Source of the DNA: Lentzea aerocolonigenes
Lineage (GTDB): Bacteria; Actinomycetota; Actinomycetes; Mycobacteriales; Pseudonocardiaceae
Length of the DNA stretch: 23,371 nt
Direction: 5' to 3'
Assembly (NCBI RefSeq): GCF_000955955.1
Contig: NZ_JYJG01000395.1
Coordinates: 1-23,371 of the forward strand
The notes beneath the pieces are model-generated. The model searched no databases and was not told where the DNA came from. It saw only the letters and a program-made list of their open reading frames with translations. Below, piece after piece: positions 15,324 to 22,143 of this stretch. Position numbers and translations under genes: made by a program. Position 1 is the first letter of the stretch. Each line of letters starts with the position of its first letter.

Positions 15324-15839
15324 ATGGACCAGGCCTTCGACGCGGTGCTCTTCGACCGCGACGGCACGCTCATCCAGGACGTCCCGTACAACGGCGATCC
15401 GAGCCGTGTCGCGCCGATGCCAGGTGCCCGCGAATTGTTGCGGGACCTGCGCACACACGGCATTCGCACGGGCGTGGTGACCAACCAGTCCGGCATCGGC
15501 CGAGGACTGCTCACCGAGACGCAGGTCGCCGCGGTGAACGCACGGGTGGAGGAGCTGCTGGGCCGGTTCGGCACCTGGCAGGTCTGCCCGCACCACCCCG
15601 CCGAGGGCTGCGCGTGCCGCAAACCCGCTCCCGGCCTGGTGTTCGCTGCCTGTGCCGCGCTCGGGGTCAGCCCTCAGCGCACGTTGCTGGTCGGCGACAT
15701 CGGGGCGGATGTGGCGGCAGCGAGCGCCGCTGGTGCCGTACCGCTTCTGGTGCCCACCGCGGTGACTCGGCCAGAAGAGGTCGAACAAGCGCCCCACACC
15801 GCCCCTGACCTGCACGCCGTGCTGGAGATGGTCCGGTGA
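15324..15839 (+). CDS. gmhB: HAD-IIIA phosphatase, D-glycero-D-manno-heptose 1,7-bisphosphatase-like
   Basis: A 171-residue HAD phosphatase of GmhB size. The nucleophile and acid/base Asp11 and Asp13 are in LFDRDGTL, TNQSG (53-57) is motif II, Lys100 motif III and GDIGAD (124-129) motif IV. The zinc-binding loop CPHHPAEGCACRKP (88-101; Cys88, His90, Cys96, Cys98) is characteristic of GmhB and the related histidinol-phosphate phosphatase. With gmhA and hldE homologues 3-4 kb downstream, heptose 1,7-bisphosphate is the most likely substrate. It is the first gene of a continuous train of overlapping genes reaching 21411 and overlaps the next by 4 bp. Confidence 0.85.
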   Translation: MDQAFDAVLFDRDGTLIQDVPYNGDPSRVAPMPGARELLRDLRTHGIRTGVVTNQSGIGRGLLTETQVAAVNARVEELLGRFGTWQVCPHHPAEGCACRKPAPGLVFAACAALGVSPQRTLLVGDIGADVAAASAAGAVPLLVPTAVTRPEEVEQAPHTAPDLHAVLEMVR

Positions 15840-16825
15840 GAACCCTCGTGGCACGACTCGACAGCGACGGCGACGTGCTGCTCGCCGGACCGGCCGTGCG
15901 CGCGGCCGCGGCGGCGGGCGAGGTCGTCCTCCTGTGCGGTCCCAGCGGCGTTCAGGCTGCGGAACTGCTGCCCGGCGTCACCCGGATCGTCGAGTGGGAA
16001 TGCCCGTGGGTCGTCCACCCCGCACCGGACGTCCGGCCGTTCGACGTCGAGGCCGTCACGGCGCTGGTGCGCGGAGTTCGCGCCGATGTGGCGTTGATCC
16101 TCACCTCGTTCCACCAGAGCCCGCTGCCGCTGGCGTTGCTGCTGCGGCTGGCGGGCGTGCCGAAGATCGTCGCGCGATCGGTCGACTACGCCGGATCACT
16201 GCTGGACGTCCGGTTGCGCGACGATCCGGACGTCCCCGAGGCGGAACGGGCGCTGGAAGTCGCGCGCGCCGCGGGATTCGACGCCGCTGACGGCAGGCTC
16301 GCGATCGTCGAGCCGCCGGCGTTCGAACTCACAGGGACCGAACTGAGCCATCCGTACGTGGTGGTCCACCCCGGTGCGACGGCGCCCGCCCGCACCTGGT
16401 CGCCTGATCGCTGGGCGAAGGCCGTGGTCGCGCTGACCGCGGCAGGGCATCGCGTCGTCGTGACCGGAGGCCCGGCAGAAGCCGGGCTGACCGAACACGT
16501 CGCTGGCGCGTGCGGAACCGATCTGGGCGGGCGCACCAGCTTCCGCGAACTGGCCGGGGTGCTCGCCGGTGCCGAGGCCGTCGTCGTCGGCAACACCGGC
16601 CCCGCCCACCTCGCGGCCGCGGTCGGTACACCGGTCGTGTCGTTGTTCGCCCCGGTGGTGCCGGCTGTCAGGTGGGCTCCGCACGGACGGCATGTGCTTC
16701 TCGGTGACCAGAACGCACCGTGTCGTGGGACGAGGGCCCGCGACTGCCCGGTGCCCGGTCACCCGTGCCTCGATCTGGTCGACCCCGCTGATGTCGTCGC
16801 GGCCGTGGCAGAGGTGACGTCGTGA
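15836..16825 (+). CDS. GT9 glycosyltransferase, ADP-heptosyltransferase-like (second copy)
   Basis: A 329-residue family 9 GT-B enzyme. The N-terminal SDGDVLLAGPAVRA carries the conserved Asp13; VVHPGATAPARTWSPDRW (177-194) and VGNTGPAHLAAAVGTPVVSL (251-270) are the donor-binding blocks. The tail has the Cys-containing pattern CRGTRARDCPVPGHPCL, common in this branch. It is only distantly similar to the GT9 at 10345, so the pair is not a recent duplication and may act on different acceptors, as WaaC and WaaF do in LPS. Translation starts at GTG 15836 overlapping the phosphatase stop, and its own stop overlaps the next GTG. Confidence 0.9.
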   Translation: MRTLVARLDSDGDVLLAGPAVRAAAAAGEVVLLCGPSGVQAAELLPGVTRIVEWECPWVVHPAPDVRPFDVEAVTALVRGVRADVALILTSFHQSPLPLALLLRLAGVPKIVARSVDYAGSLLDVRLRDDPDVPEAERALEVARAAGFDAADGRLAIVEPPAFELTGTELSHPYVVVHPGATAPARTWSPDRWAKAVVALTAAGHRVVVTGGPAEAGLTEHVAGACGTDLGGRTSFRELAGVLAGAEAVVVGNTGPAHLAAAVGTPVVSLFAPVVPAVRWAPHGRHVLLGDQNAPCRGTRARDCPVPGHPCLDLVDPADVVAAVAEVTS

Positions 16826-17682
16826 GGATTCTGCTGTGGCACGTGCACGGGTCGTGGACGCACTCGTTCGTCCAGGGCGGGCACGAGTACTTGATTCCAG
16901 GACCACCACATGGCATCGGGCTGGCAGGAAGGCCGTGGCAGGCGAGTGAAGTAGGTCTGTCCGAAGTGGACGATGCCGATGTCGCGGTCGTGCAACGGGT
17001 CGAGGAGCTCTCGCAGGTGCCGGCCGGCATCCCGGTGGTGTACCTGGAGCACAACACGCCGCGCGCGCCCGCCGAGGAGCATCCGCTGGCCGGGTGGGAC
17101 GGCACGGTCGTGCACGTCACGCACTTCAACGACCTGATGTGGGACTGCGGCAGCACCAGGACCGTCGTGATCGAGCACGGCGTCGTCGACCCAGGGCCGC
17201 TCTACACCGGGGAACTCCCGCGCGCGGCGGCTGTGATCAACGACCCGGTCCGCCGTGGCCGGATCGTCGGCACGGACCTGCTGCCGAGATTCGACCCCGT
17301 CGACGTGTTCGGCATGAACACCGAGCAGATCGGCGGCCTGGGGGACCACGATCTGCCGACGTTGCACCGGGAACTCGCCCGGCGGCGCGTCTATGTGCAC
17401 ACCCCGCGCTGGACGTCGCTCGGGCTGTCGTTGCTGGAGGCCATGCACATCGGCATGCCGGTGGTCGCATTGGCGTGCACGGAGGCAGTGCGGTTGCCGG
17501 CGGAAGTGGGTGCCATCTCGGCCAACGTGGAGGAATTGGTGCGTGAGGCACGGGAGCTGATCGCAGATCCCGTGCTGGCAAAGGAAAAAGGAGAACGGGC
17601 GCGCGACTTCGCGCTCACCCGCTACGGGCTCGACGCGTTCTTGCGCAACTGGGACGTGCTGTTGAAGGAGGTGATCGGATGA
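16822..17682 (+). CDS. Compact GT4-like glycosyltransferase
   Basis: A 286-residue GT-B type protein, shorter than the usual 350-400 of GT4 because the N-terminal acceptor domain is small. It starts VRILLWHVHGSW, has HVTHFNDLMWDCG (98-110), and the donor-domain block RWTSLGLSLLEAMHIGMPVV (196-215). In canonical GT4 enzymes this block reads E-x7-E; here the first Glu position is occupied by Thr/Ser and only Glu206 remains. The protein may therefore use a modified donor site, as in CgeB-like members. Donor and acceptor are unknown. It is coupled on both sides by 4-bp overlaps to GT9 and the next GT4. Confidence 0.85.
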   Translation: MRILLWHVHGSWTHSFVQGGHEYLIPGPPHGIGLAGRPWQASEVGLSEVDDADVAVVQRVEELSQVPAGIPVVYLEHNTPRAPAEEHPLAGWDGTVVHVTHFNDLMWDCGSTRTVVIEHGVVDPGPLYTGELPRAAAVINDPVRRGRIVGTDLLPRFDPVDVFGMNTEQIGGLGDHDLPTLHRELARRRVYVHTPRWTSLGLSLLEAMHIGMPVVALACTEAVRLPAEVGAISANVEELVREARELIADPVLAKEKGERARDFALTRYGLDAFLRNWDVLLKEVIG

Positions 17683-18878
17683 GGATCGCGATGGTGTCGG
17701 AGCACGCCAGCCCGCTCGCGGCTCTGGGAGGTGCCGACGCGGGAGGACAGAACGTCCACGTGGCGGCACTCGCGGCAGCACTTGTGCTGCGGGGTCACGA
17801 GGTGGCGGTCTACACCCGGCGCGACGCCCGCGGGTTACCCCGCCGCGTCGCCACCCCGGACGGCTACGAGGTCGTGCACGTGCCCGCGGGACCGGCGAAG
17901 CAGGTGCCGAAGGACGAGCTCCTGCCGCACATGACCGACTTCTCCAAGTTCCTGATGCGCGACTGGCAGGTCCAGCGGCCGGACGTGGTGCACAGCCACT
18001 TCTGGATGTCCGGGCTGGCCTCGGTGCTGGCCGTGCGCCGCGACCACATCCCGGTCGTGCACACCTATCACGCGCTCGGCACGGTGAAGCGCCGTCACCA
18101 GGGCGCGCAGGACACCAGCCCGGCCGACCGGATCACGATGGAACGGTTGGTGGGACACGAGGTTCACACCGTCGCCGCCACCTGTGACGACGAGGTCGAC
18201 GAACTGATCGCCATGGGCCTGAAGCGGAACAAGATCACGATCGTACCGTGCGGTGTCGACACGAAGCTGTTCGCGCCGATCGGGCCGGTCGCCGGGCGGG
18301 CCGCACCACATCGGATCGTGTCGGTCGGCAGACTGGTGCCGCGCAAGGGTTTCGAGGACCTCATCGCCGCACTGCCACTCGTTCCGGACACCGAGCTGGT
18401 GATCGCGGGAGGCGCCCGCGACCTGAAGAACGACCCCGAGGCGCAACGGCTGCTCGCGTGCGCGGAGGCCTGCGGTGTGTCGGACCGGGTCCACCTGATC
18501 GGACAGGTGGCGCGCGCGGACATGCCGGCTCTGCTGCGTTCGGCGGACGTCGTGGCCTGCGTGCCGTGGTACGAGCCGTTCGGCATCGTGCCGCTGGAGG
18601 CGATGGCGTGCGGTGTCCCGGTGGTCGCGTCGGCTGTCGGCGGATTGACGGACACCGTGGTCAACGGCGTCACGGGCGTGCTCACCCCGCCGCGTGACCC
18701 CAGGAACCTGGGCCGGGCGCTGCGCAGGCTGCTCGCGGACCGCTCTCGTGGCATGGCGTACGGAATGGCCGGTCAGGACCGGGTGCAGGCCAGATACACG
18801 TGGGACGAGGTCGCTGCCCGCACGGAGCTCGTCTACCAGCGCGTCGGTGCGAGCGACGGTTTGGCGGTGGCGCGGTGA
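17679..18878 (+). CDS. GT4 glycosyltransferase
   Basis: A 399-residue retaining GT4 enzyme with complete motifs: LGGADAGGQNVHV (16-28) resembles the glycine-rich acceptor loop of the sucrose-phosphate synthase/MshA-like branch, HSHFWMSG (105-112), the phosphate-binding Arg218 and Lys223 in SVGRLVPRKGF, and EPFGIVPLEAMACG (299-312) with the E-x7-E pair Glu299/Glu307. The donor sugar is undetermined; MshA itself is unlikely because mycothiol synthesis genes are not linked. It starts at ATG 17679 overlapping the previous stop and ends overlapping the gmhA start. Confidence 0.92.
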   Translation: MRIAMVSEHASPLAALGGADAGGQNVHVAALAAALVLRGHEVAVYTRRDARGLPRRVATPDGYEVVHVPAGPAKQVPKDELLPHMTDFSKFLMRDWQVQRPDVVHSHFWMSGLASVLAVRRDHIPVVHTYHALGTVKRRHQGAQDTSPADRITMERLVGHEVHTVAATCDDEVDELIAMGLKRNKITIVPCGVDTKLFAPIGPVAGRAAPHRIVSVGRLVPRKGFEDLIAALPLVPDTELVIAGGARDLKNDPEAQRLLACAEACGVSDRVHLIGQVARADMPALLRSADVVACVPWYEPFGIVPLEAMACGVPVVASAVGGLTDTVVNGVTGVLTPPRDPRNLGRALRRLLADRSRGMAYGMAGQDRVQARYTWDEVAARTELVYQRVGASDGLAVAR

Positions 18879-19450
18879 CGGTCGAAAGCCACCTGGACGG
18901 ACTGACCGGCACGCTCGACGGTCTTCGTGCTGAATCCCGGCGGATCCACCGCTGGGGCGCATCGCTCGCGCGACTGCTGGTGGACGGCGGCAGGGTGCTC
19001 GCGGCCGGCAACGGCGGATCCGCCGCGGAAGCCCAGCACCTGACGGCCGAACTGGTCGGGCGCTACCGGCACGACCGCGCGCCGTTCTCCGCGCTGGCGT
19101 TGTGCTCCGAGACCTCGAGCGTCACCGCGATCGCCAACGACTACGGCTACGACCAGGTCTTCGCGCGGCAGATCACGGCACACGCGAGGCCGGGTGATCT
19201 GGTGATCCTGCTGTCGACGAGCGGGCGCAGTCCGAACCTGCTGGAGGCAGCGCATGCGGCCCGGTTGGCGGGAGCGAGAGTGTGGGCGCTGACCGGGCCG
19301 TCGCCCAACCCGCTGGCCTCACTGGCGGACGACACGCTCGCGCTGCCCGGCGACGCCTGTCATGTGCAGGAGGCACAGCTGGTGGTGGTGCACGCGTTGT
19401 GCGAGGCCTTCGAAGCGGCACTGCCGGCGGCCTATCGGAGGGCGTCGTGA
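18875..19450 (+). CDS. gmhA: Sedoheptulose-7-phosphate isomerase
   Basis: A 191-residue SIS-domain protein with GmhA hallmarks. GNGGSAAEAQHLTAELVGRY (45-64) contains the metal ligands His55 and Glu59; STSGRSPN (114-121) binds the sugar phosphate; QEAQLVVVHALCE (165-177) supplies Gln and His173, the other metal and catalytic residues. Length matches E. coli GmhA (192). The enzyme makes D-glycero-D-manno-heptose 7-phosphate, the first step to ADP- or GDP-heptose. The start is GTG 18875, which overlaps the upstream stop; an earlier in-frame position at 18800 lies inside the GT4 gene. It overlaps hldE by 4 bp. Confidence 0.92.
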   Translation: MTVESHLDGLTGTLDGLRAESRRIHRWGASLARLLVDGGRVLAAGNGGSAAEAQHLTAELVGRYRHDRAPFSALALCSETSSVTAIANDYGYDQVFARQITAHARPGDLVILLSTSGRSPNLLEAAHAARLAGARVWALTGPSPNPLASLADDTLALPGDACHVQEAQLVVVHALCEAFEAALPAAYRRAS

Positions 19451-20241
19451 AGCTCGTCGTTGTTGGCGACACGTTGCTGGACATCGATGTTGTCGGAACT
19501 GTCTCGCGGCTATGCCCGGACGCTCCTGCGCCCGTGCTCGATGTCGTCGGCGAGCACGCACGAGCCGGTGGAGCTGCTCTGGCGGCTGCGATGGCCGCGC
19601 GGGACGGCGTGGACGTGACCCTGGTCAGCGCGTTGTCCGAGGACGAGACGGGGGAGCGGCTGCGGTCCCTGGTCGACGTGCCCCGCGTGTTCGGGCGGGC
19701 TGCTTCCGTGCCGGTGAAGACACGTCTGCGTTGTGACGGCACGTCTTTGGCCCGCGTGGACCGTGGTGGTGGCTCGGAGGCACCGCAGGTCACCGACGAC
19801 ATGCTCGACGTCGTGCTGTCGGCGGACTTCGTGCTCGCCTCCGACTACGGCCGCGGGCTGCTGCGCGACGAACGGCTGCGAGCGGTTCTGACGCGGGTGC
19901 CGGTGGTGTGGGATCCGCATCCGCGCGGACCGGCACCGGTTCCCGGAGTCCGGCTGGCCACGCCGAACCTTTCCGAAGCCACCGCGTTCAGCGGTACGGC
20001 CGATCCGGATGAGGCCGCGGCGAAGTTGTTGTCGGACTGGCAGGTTGTCGTACTGGCAGGCGCGGGCCGTGGTGGTGACGATGGGCGGAAAGGGCGCATT
20101 GCTCCACTGTGGAGGGACGCCGGTCGCCGTTCCCGCGCCCGCTGTTCCGGTAGCCGATCCGTGTGGAGCGGGGGACAGGTTCGCCGTGACGGCCGCCGTC
20201 CGGCTGGCCGCGGGTGCCGCTCTGGACGACGCCGTTGCTGA
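19447..20241 (+). CDS. N-terminal half of split hldE (truncated heptose kinase)
   Basis: If translated as written, the upstream frame gives 264 residues: about 199 of genuine PfkB-type kinase followed by an Arg/Gly-rich out-of-frame tail. It lacks the GAGD catalytic loop, so it should have no kinase activity. GTG 19447 overlaps the gmhA stop and would be well translated. Confidence 0.55.
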   Translation: MKLVVVGDTLLDIDVVGTVSRLCPDAPAPVLDVVGEHARAGGAALAAAMAARDGVDVTLVSALSEDETGERLRSLVDVPRVFGRAASVPVKTRLRCDGTSLARVDRGGGSEAPQVTDDMLDVVLSADFVLASDYGRGLLRDERLRAVLTRVPVVWDPHPRGPAPVPGVRLATPNLSEATAFSGTADPDEAAAKLLSDWQVVVLAGAGRGGDDGRKGRIAPLWRDAGRRSRARCSGSRSVWSGGQVRRDGRRPAGRGCRSGRRRC

Positions 20242-20740
20242 CGCGGTGGGGGCCGCTGCCGAGTTCCTGGCTCACGGCGGGGTCTCGGGCATGCGTGCAC
20301 CGCTGCCGTCCACTGTGGAGGAAGTGCGCCGGCGTGGCGGCGTTGTCGTTGCCACGGGCGGGTGTTTCGACGTCCTGCATCCCGGGCACGTGCGGATGCT
20401 GGCTGCGGCGCGGGCGTTGGGGGACTGCCTGGTGGTGTGCCTCAACTCCGACCTGTCGGTGCGGAGGCTGAAGGGTGAGGGCCGGCCGGTCAACCGGCAG
20501 GACGAGCGCATCGAGGTGTTGCGGGCGTTGGAGTCCGTGGACGACGTGGTCGTGTTCGGCGAGGACACGCCGGAACACGTGCTGAGGCGCCTGAGGCCGG
20601 ACGTGTGGGTGAAGGGCGGCGACTACACCGCCGAACTGCTGCCGGAAGCCGAAGTCGTGCGGCATTGGGGCGGCCGGACGGTCGTCGTGCCGTACCACCG
20701 CGGGCATTCGACCACTGAGATCCTGTCGAGGAGGGCTTGA
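20009..20740 (+). CDS. C-terminal half of split hldE (kinase end plus nucleotidyltransferase)
   Basis: The second frame is open from ATG 20009 to the stop at 20738-20740 (243 residues). It holds the last part of the kinase with its GAGD loop and a complete cytidylyltransferase-fold domain (HPGH motif) that could work alone, like stand-alone HldC. No good ribosome site precedes ATG 20009; another in-frame ATG is at 20291, just before the transferase domain. Independent expression is uncertain. Confidence 0.5.
   Translation: MRPRRSCCRTGRLSYWQARAVVVTMGGKGALLHCGGTPVAVPAPAVPVADPCGAGDRFAVTAAVRLAAGAALDDAVADAVGAAAEFLAHGGVSGMRAPLPSTVEEVRRRGGVVVATGGCFDVLHPGHVRMLAAARALGDCLVVCLNSDLSVRRLKGEGRPVNRQDERIEVLRALESVDDVVVFGEDTPEHVLRRLRPDVWVKGGDYTAELLPEAEVVRHWGGRTVVVPYHRGHSTTEILSRRA
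20028..20059 (+). repeat. 16-bp tandem duplication inside hldE
   Basis: Copy A 20028-20043 (GTTGTCGGACTGGCAG) is followed at once by copy B 20044-20059 (GTTGTCGTACTGGCAG), differing at one base. Sixteen is not a multiple of three, so the extra copy shifts the frame by +1. Removal of either copy gives Leu-Leu-Ser-(Asp/Tyr)-Trp-Gln-Ala-Arg-Ala with no other change. Confidence 0.97.
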
Positions 20741-21411
20741 TGCTGGGGAACGTGCTGGTGACCGGAGGCGCGGGCGGGCTGGGCGCGGCCGTCGTGGACG
20801 CGGTGCGCGAAGCCGGGGGAACACCGTTGGTGCTGGACAAGTCGGCGCCCTCCACCGCGGACTTCGAACTGGTGGACCTGTCGGACGGGCGGGCAGCCGA
20901 AGCCGCCGTGGCCAAGCTCGCCGAACGGCACGGCGGCTTCGGCGGCGTCGTCACGGCGGCCGGTGTCGACCGCTGCGGCACGTTGGCGGAGGTCCCGGCG
21001 GAGGAGTGGGAGAACGTCGTCAAGGTCAACCTGTTCGGCACGGCTGCCGTCGTGCGGGCCGCGTTGCCGCATCTGCGGAACGGGCGAGTGGTGACGGTCG
21101 CGTCCACGCTCGGGTTGCGTGCCGTCAGTGACGCGACGGCCTACTGCGCCTCGAAGTTCGGGGTCGTCGGGTTCACCCGCGCACTGGCGGCCGAGACCGC
21201 GGGACGGGTCGGGGTCACGCTGGTCGTGCCCGGTGGGATGCGGACGAACTTCTTCGACGACCGCACCGAGCAGTACCGGCCGAAGGACCTGGAGAAGCTG
21301 AACCCGCCGGACCGGGTGGCGGCGGCGATCGTGTTCGCGTTGAGCCAGCCGAAGGACTGCGAGGTGCGCGAGCTCGTGATCGCGCACAGCGAGGAACCGT
21401 CCTGGCCCTGA
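20740..21411 (+). CDS. SDR family oxidoreductase
   Basis: A 223-residue classical short-chain dehydrogenase. The cofactor motif TGGAGGLG is at about 8-15, the NNAG equivalent reads TAAGVD, and the active pair is in AYCASK. Asp33 after the second strand (VLDK) favours NAD(H). Its substrate is unknown. AGGAGGG (20729-20735) precedes ATG 20740, which shares one base with the hldE stop (TGATG); a TTG three bases earlier is less likely. It is the last gene of the overlapping train, so its translation may suffer from the hldE frameshift, although its own strong ribosome site may compensate. Confidence 0.88.
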   Translation: MLGNVLVTGGAGGLGAAVVDAVREAGGTPLVLDKSAPSTADFELVDLSDGRAAEAAVAKLAERHGGFGGVVTAAGVDRCGTLAEVPAEEWENVVKVNLFGTAAVVRAALPHLRNGRVVTVASTLGLRAVSDATAYCASKFGVVGFTRALAAETAGRVGVTLVVPGGMRTNFFDDRTEQYRPKDLEKLNPPDRVAAAIVFALSQPKDCEVRELVIAHSEEPSWP

Positions 21412-21444
21412 TTTCACACCGCCCGATCTGGGTATCAGTTCAGG

Positions 21445-22032
21445 GTGAACGGTGACGATGAGTTGGAAGAACTGGACGAGGACTCGTTGCACGACAGCGA
21501 GTTCTTGCCGACTGGACGTCCCAGCCGGTTGGTGATCGGGGCCAGTGAGACCGCACGCGGTGGTGTGCTCTGGCTACCGGTCGCCGGCGTTCTCGCGTTG
21601 TGCGGCAAGAAGAAGACCGCCAAACGCGCGCTCGCGGCAGCGGCGGTGGCGATGCCGATCGGCCACCTGATCAGCGTGGTCGTGCACCGCCAGAGGCCGC
21701 CCGCCGCGAACATGCCTGCGCGGCAGGCACTTCCCGAGCACCCCGACTCGTCGTCGTTCCCCTCCAAGCACGCGGTGACGGCCGCCGCGTTCGGCGCGGC
21801 CACCGCGCTGGAGGACCGCGGGGCCGCTGTGGTCGTGACGCCGCTCGTGCTCCTCGTCGCCTACAGCCGCCTGCGCACCCGCGTGCACTGGCCGACGGAT
21901 GTCCTGGGAGGACTCTTGATCGGCGTGCTCGTGGCGCTCGGTCAGGCCGGGATCGGGCGTTCCGCCAAAGCCAGGGCGACGGCGTGGAGGTTGGCGGTCA
22001 TGGTCCGGCCGGTGTTCACTGGCCGCTCGTGA
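21445..22032 (+). CDS. PAP2-family phosphatase, membrane protein
   Basis: A 195-residue integral membrane protein with PAP2/BacA-like phosphatase motifs: HRQRPPA (the RP of motif 1, without the usual Lys), SSSFPSKHA (motif 2, with His as acid) and YSRLRTRVHWPTDVLGG (motif 3, catalytic His). The first 30 residues are very acidic. The family removes phosphate from lipid phosphates such as undecaprenyl pyrophosphate or phosphatidate; a link to glycan lipid-carrier recycling is possible from the neighbourhood. The GTG start has only a weak upstream CAGG. The final 38 residues are encoded by the first copy of a 113-bp duplication, and the stop codon is created at the junction of the two copies. 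Confidence 0.85.
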   Translation: MNGDDELEELDEDSLHDSEFLPTGRPSRLVIGASETARGGVLWLPVAGVLALCGKKKTAKRALAAAAVAMPIGHLISVVVHRQRPPAANMPARQALPEHPDSSSFPSKHAVTAAAFGAATALEDRGAAVVVTPLVLLVAYSRLRTRVHWPTDVLGGLLIGVLVALGQAGIGRSAKARATAWRLAVMVRPVFTGRS

Positions 22033-22143
22033 TCGGCGTGCTCGTGGCGCTCGGTCAGGCCGGGATCGGGCGTTCCGCCAAAGCCAGGGCGACCGCGTGG
22101 AGGTTGGCGGCCATGGTCCGCCCGGTGTTCTCCGACCACTCGT
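21918..22143. repeat. 113-bp direct tandem duplication at the convergent gene ends
   Basis: Copy 1 is 21918-22030 and copy 2 is 22031-22143. They match at all but about 7 of 113 positions, with four of the differences in the last 13 bp. Copy 1 is the 3' end of the PAP2 gene. Copy 2 is the 3' end of the flavodoxin-like gene on the other strand, and still encodes the PAP2-type C-terminus in its plus-strand frame. Confidence 0.95.

Larger units (their letters stand above)
19447..20740 (+). pseudogene. hldE: Bifunctional heptose-7-P kinase / heptose-1-P nucleotidyltransferase, frameshifted
   Basis: The region encodes a complete HldE-like protein in two frames. Frame 1 (from GTG 19447) gives the PfkB-type kinase up to DWQ at about residue 199, with SDYGRGLL, WDPHPRGP and TPNLSEA. 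The frame then fails; homology resumes in the next frame as ARAVVVTMGGKGALL, the catalytic GAGD loop, and the nucleotidyltransferase domain with CFDVLHPGHVRML and VKGGDYTAELLPE. The cause is a 16-bp tandem duplication at 20028-20059; deleting either copy joins the frames exactly. As it stands the kinase is cut before its catalytic Asp. This may be a true inactivation, a reversible switch, or an assembly error. Without an intact HldE the cluster could not make ADP-heptose unless another copy exists. Confidence 0.88.
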
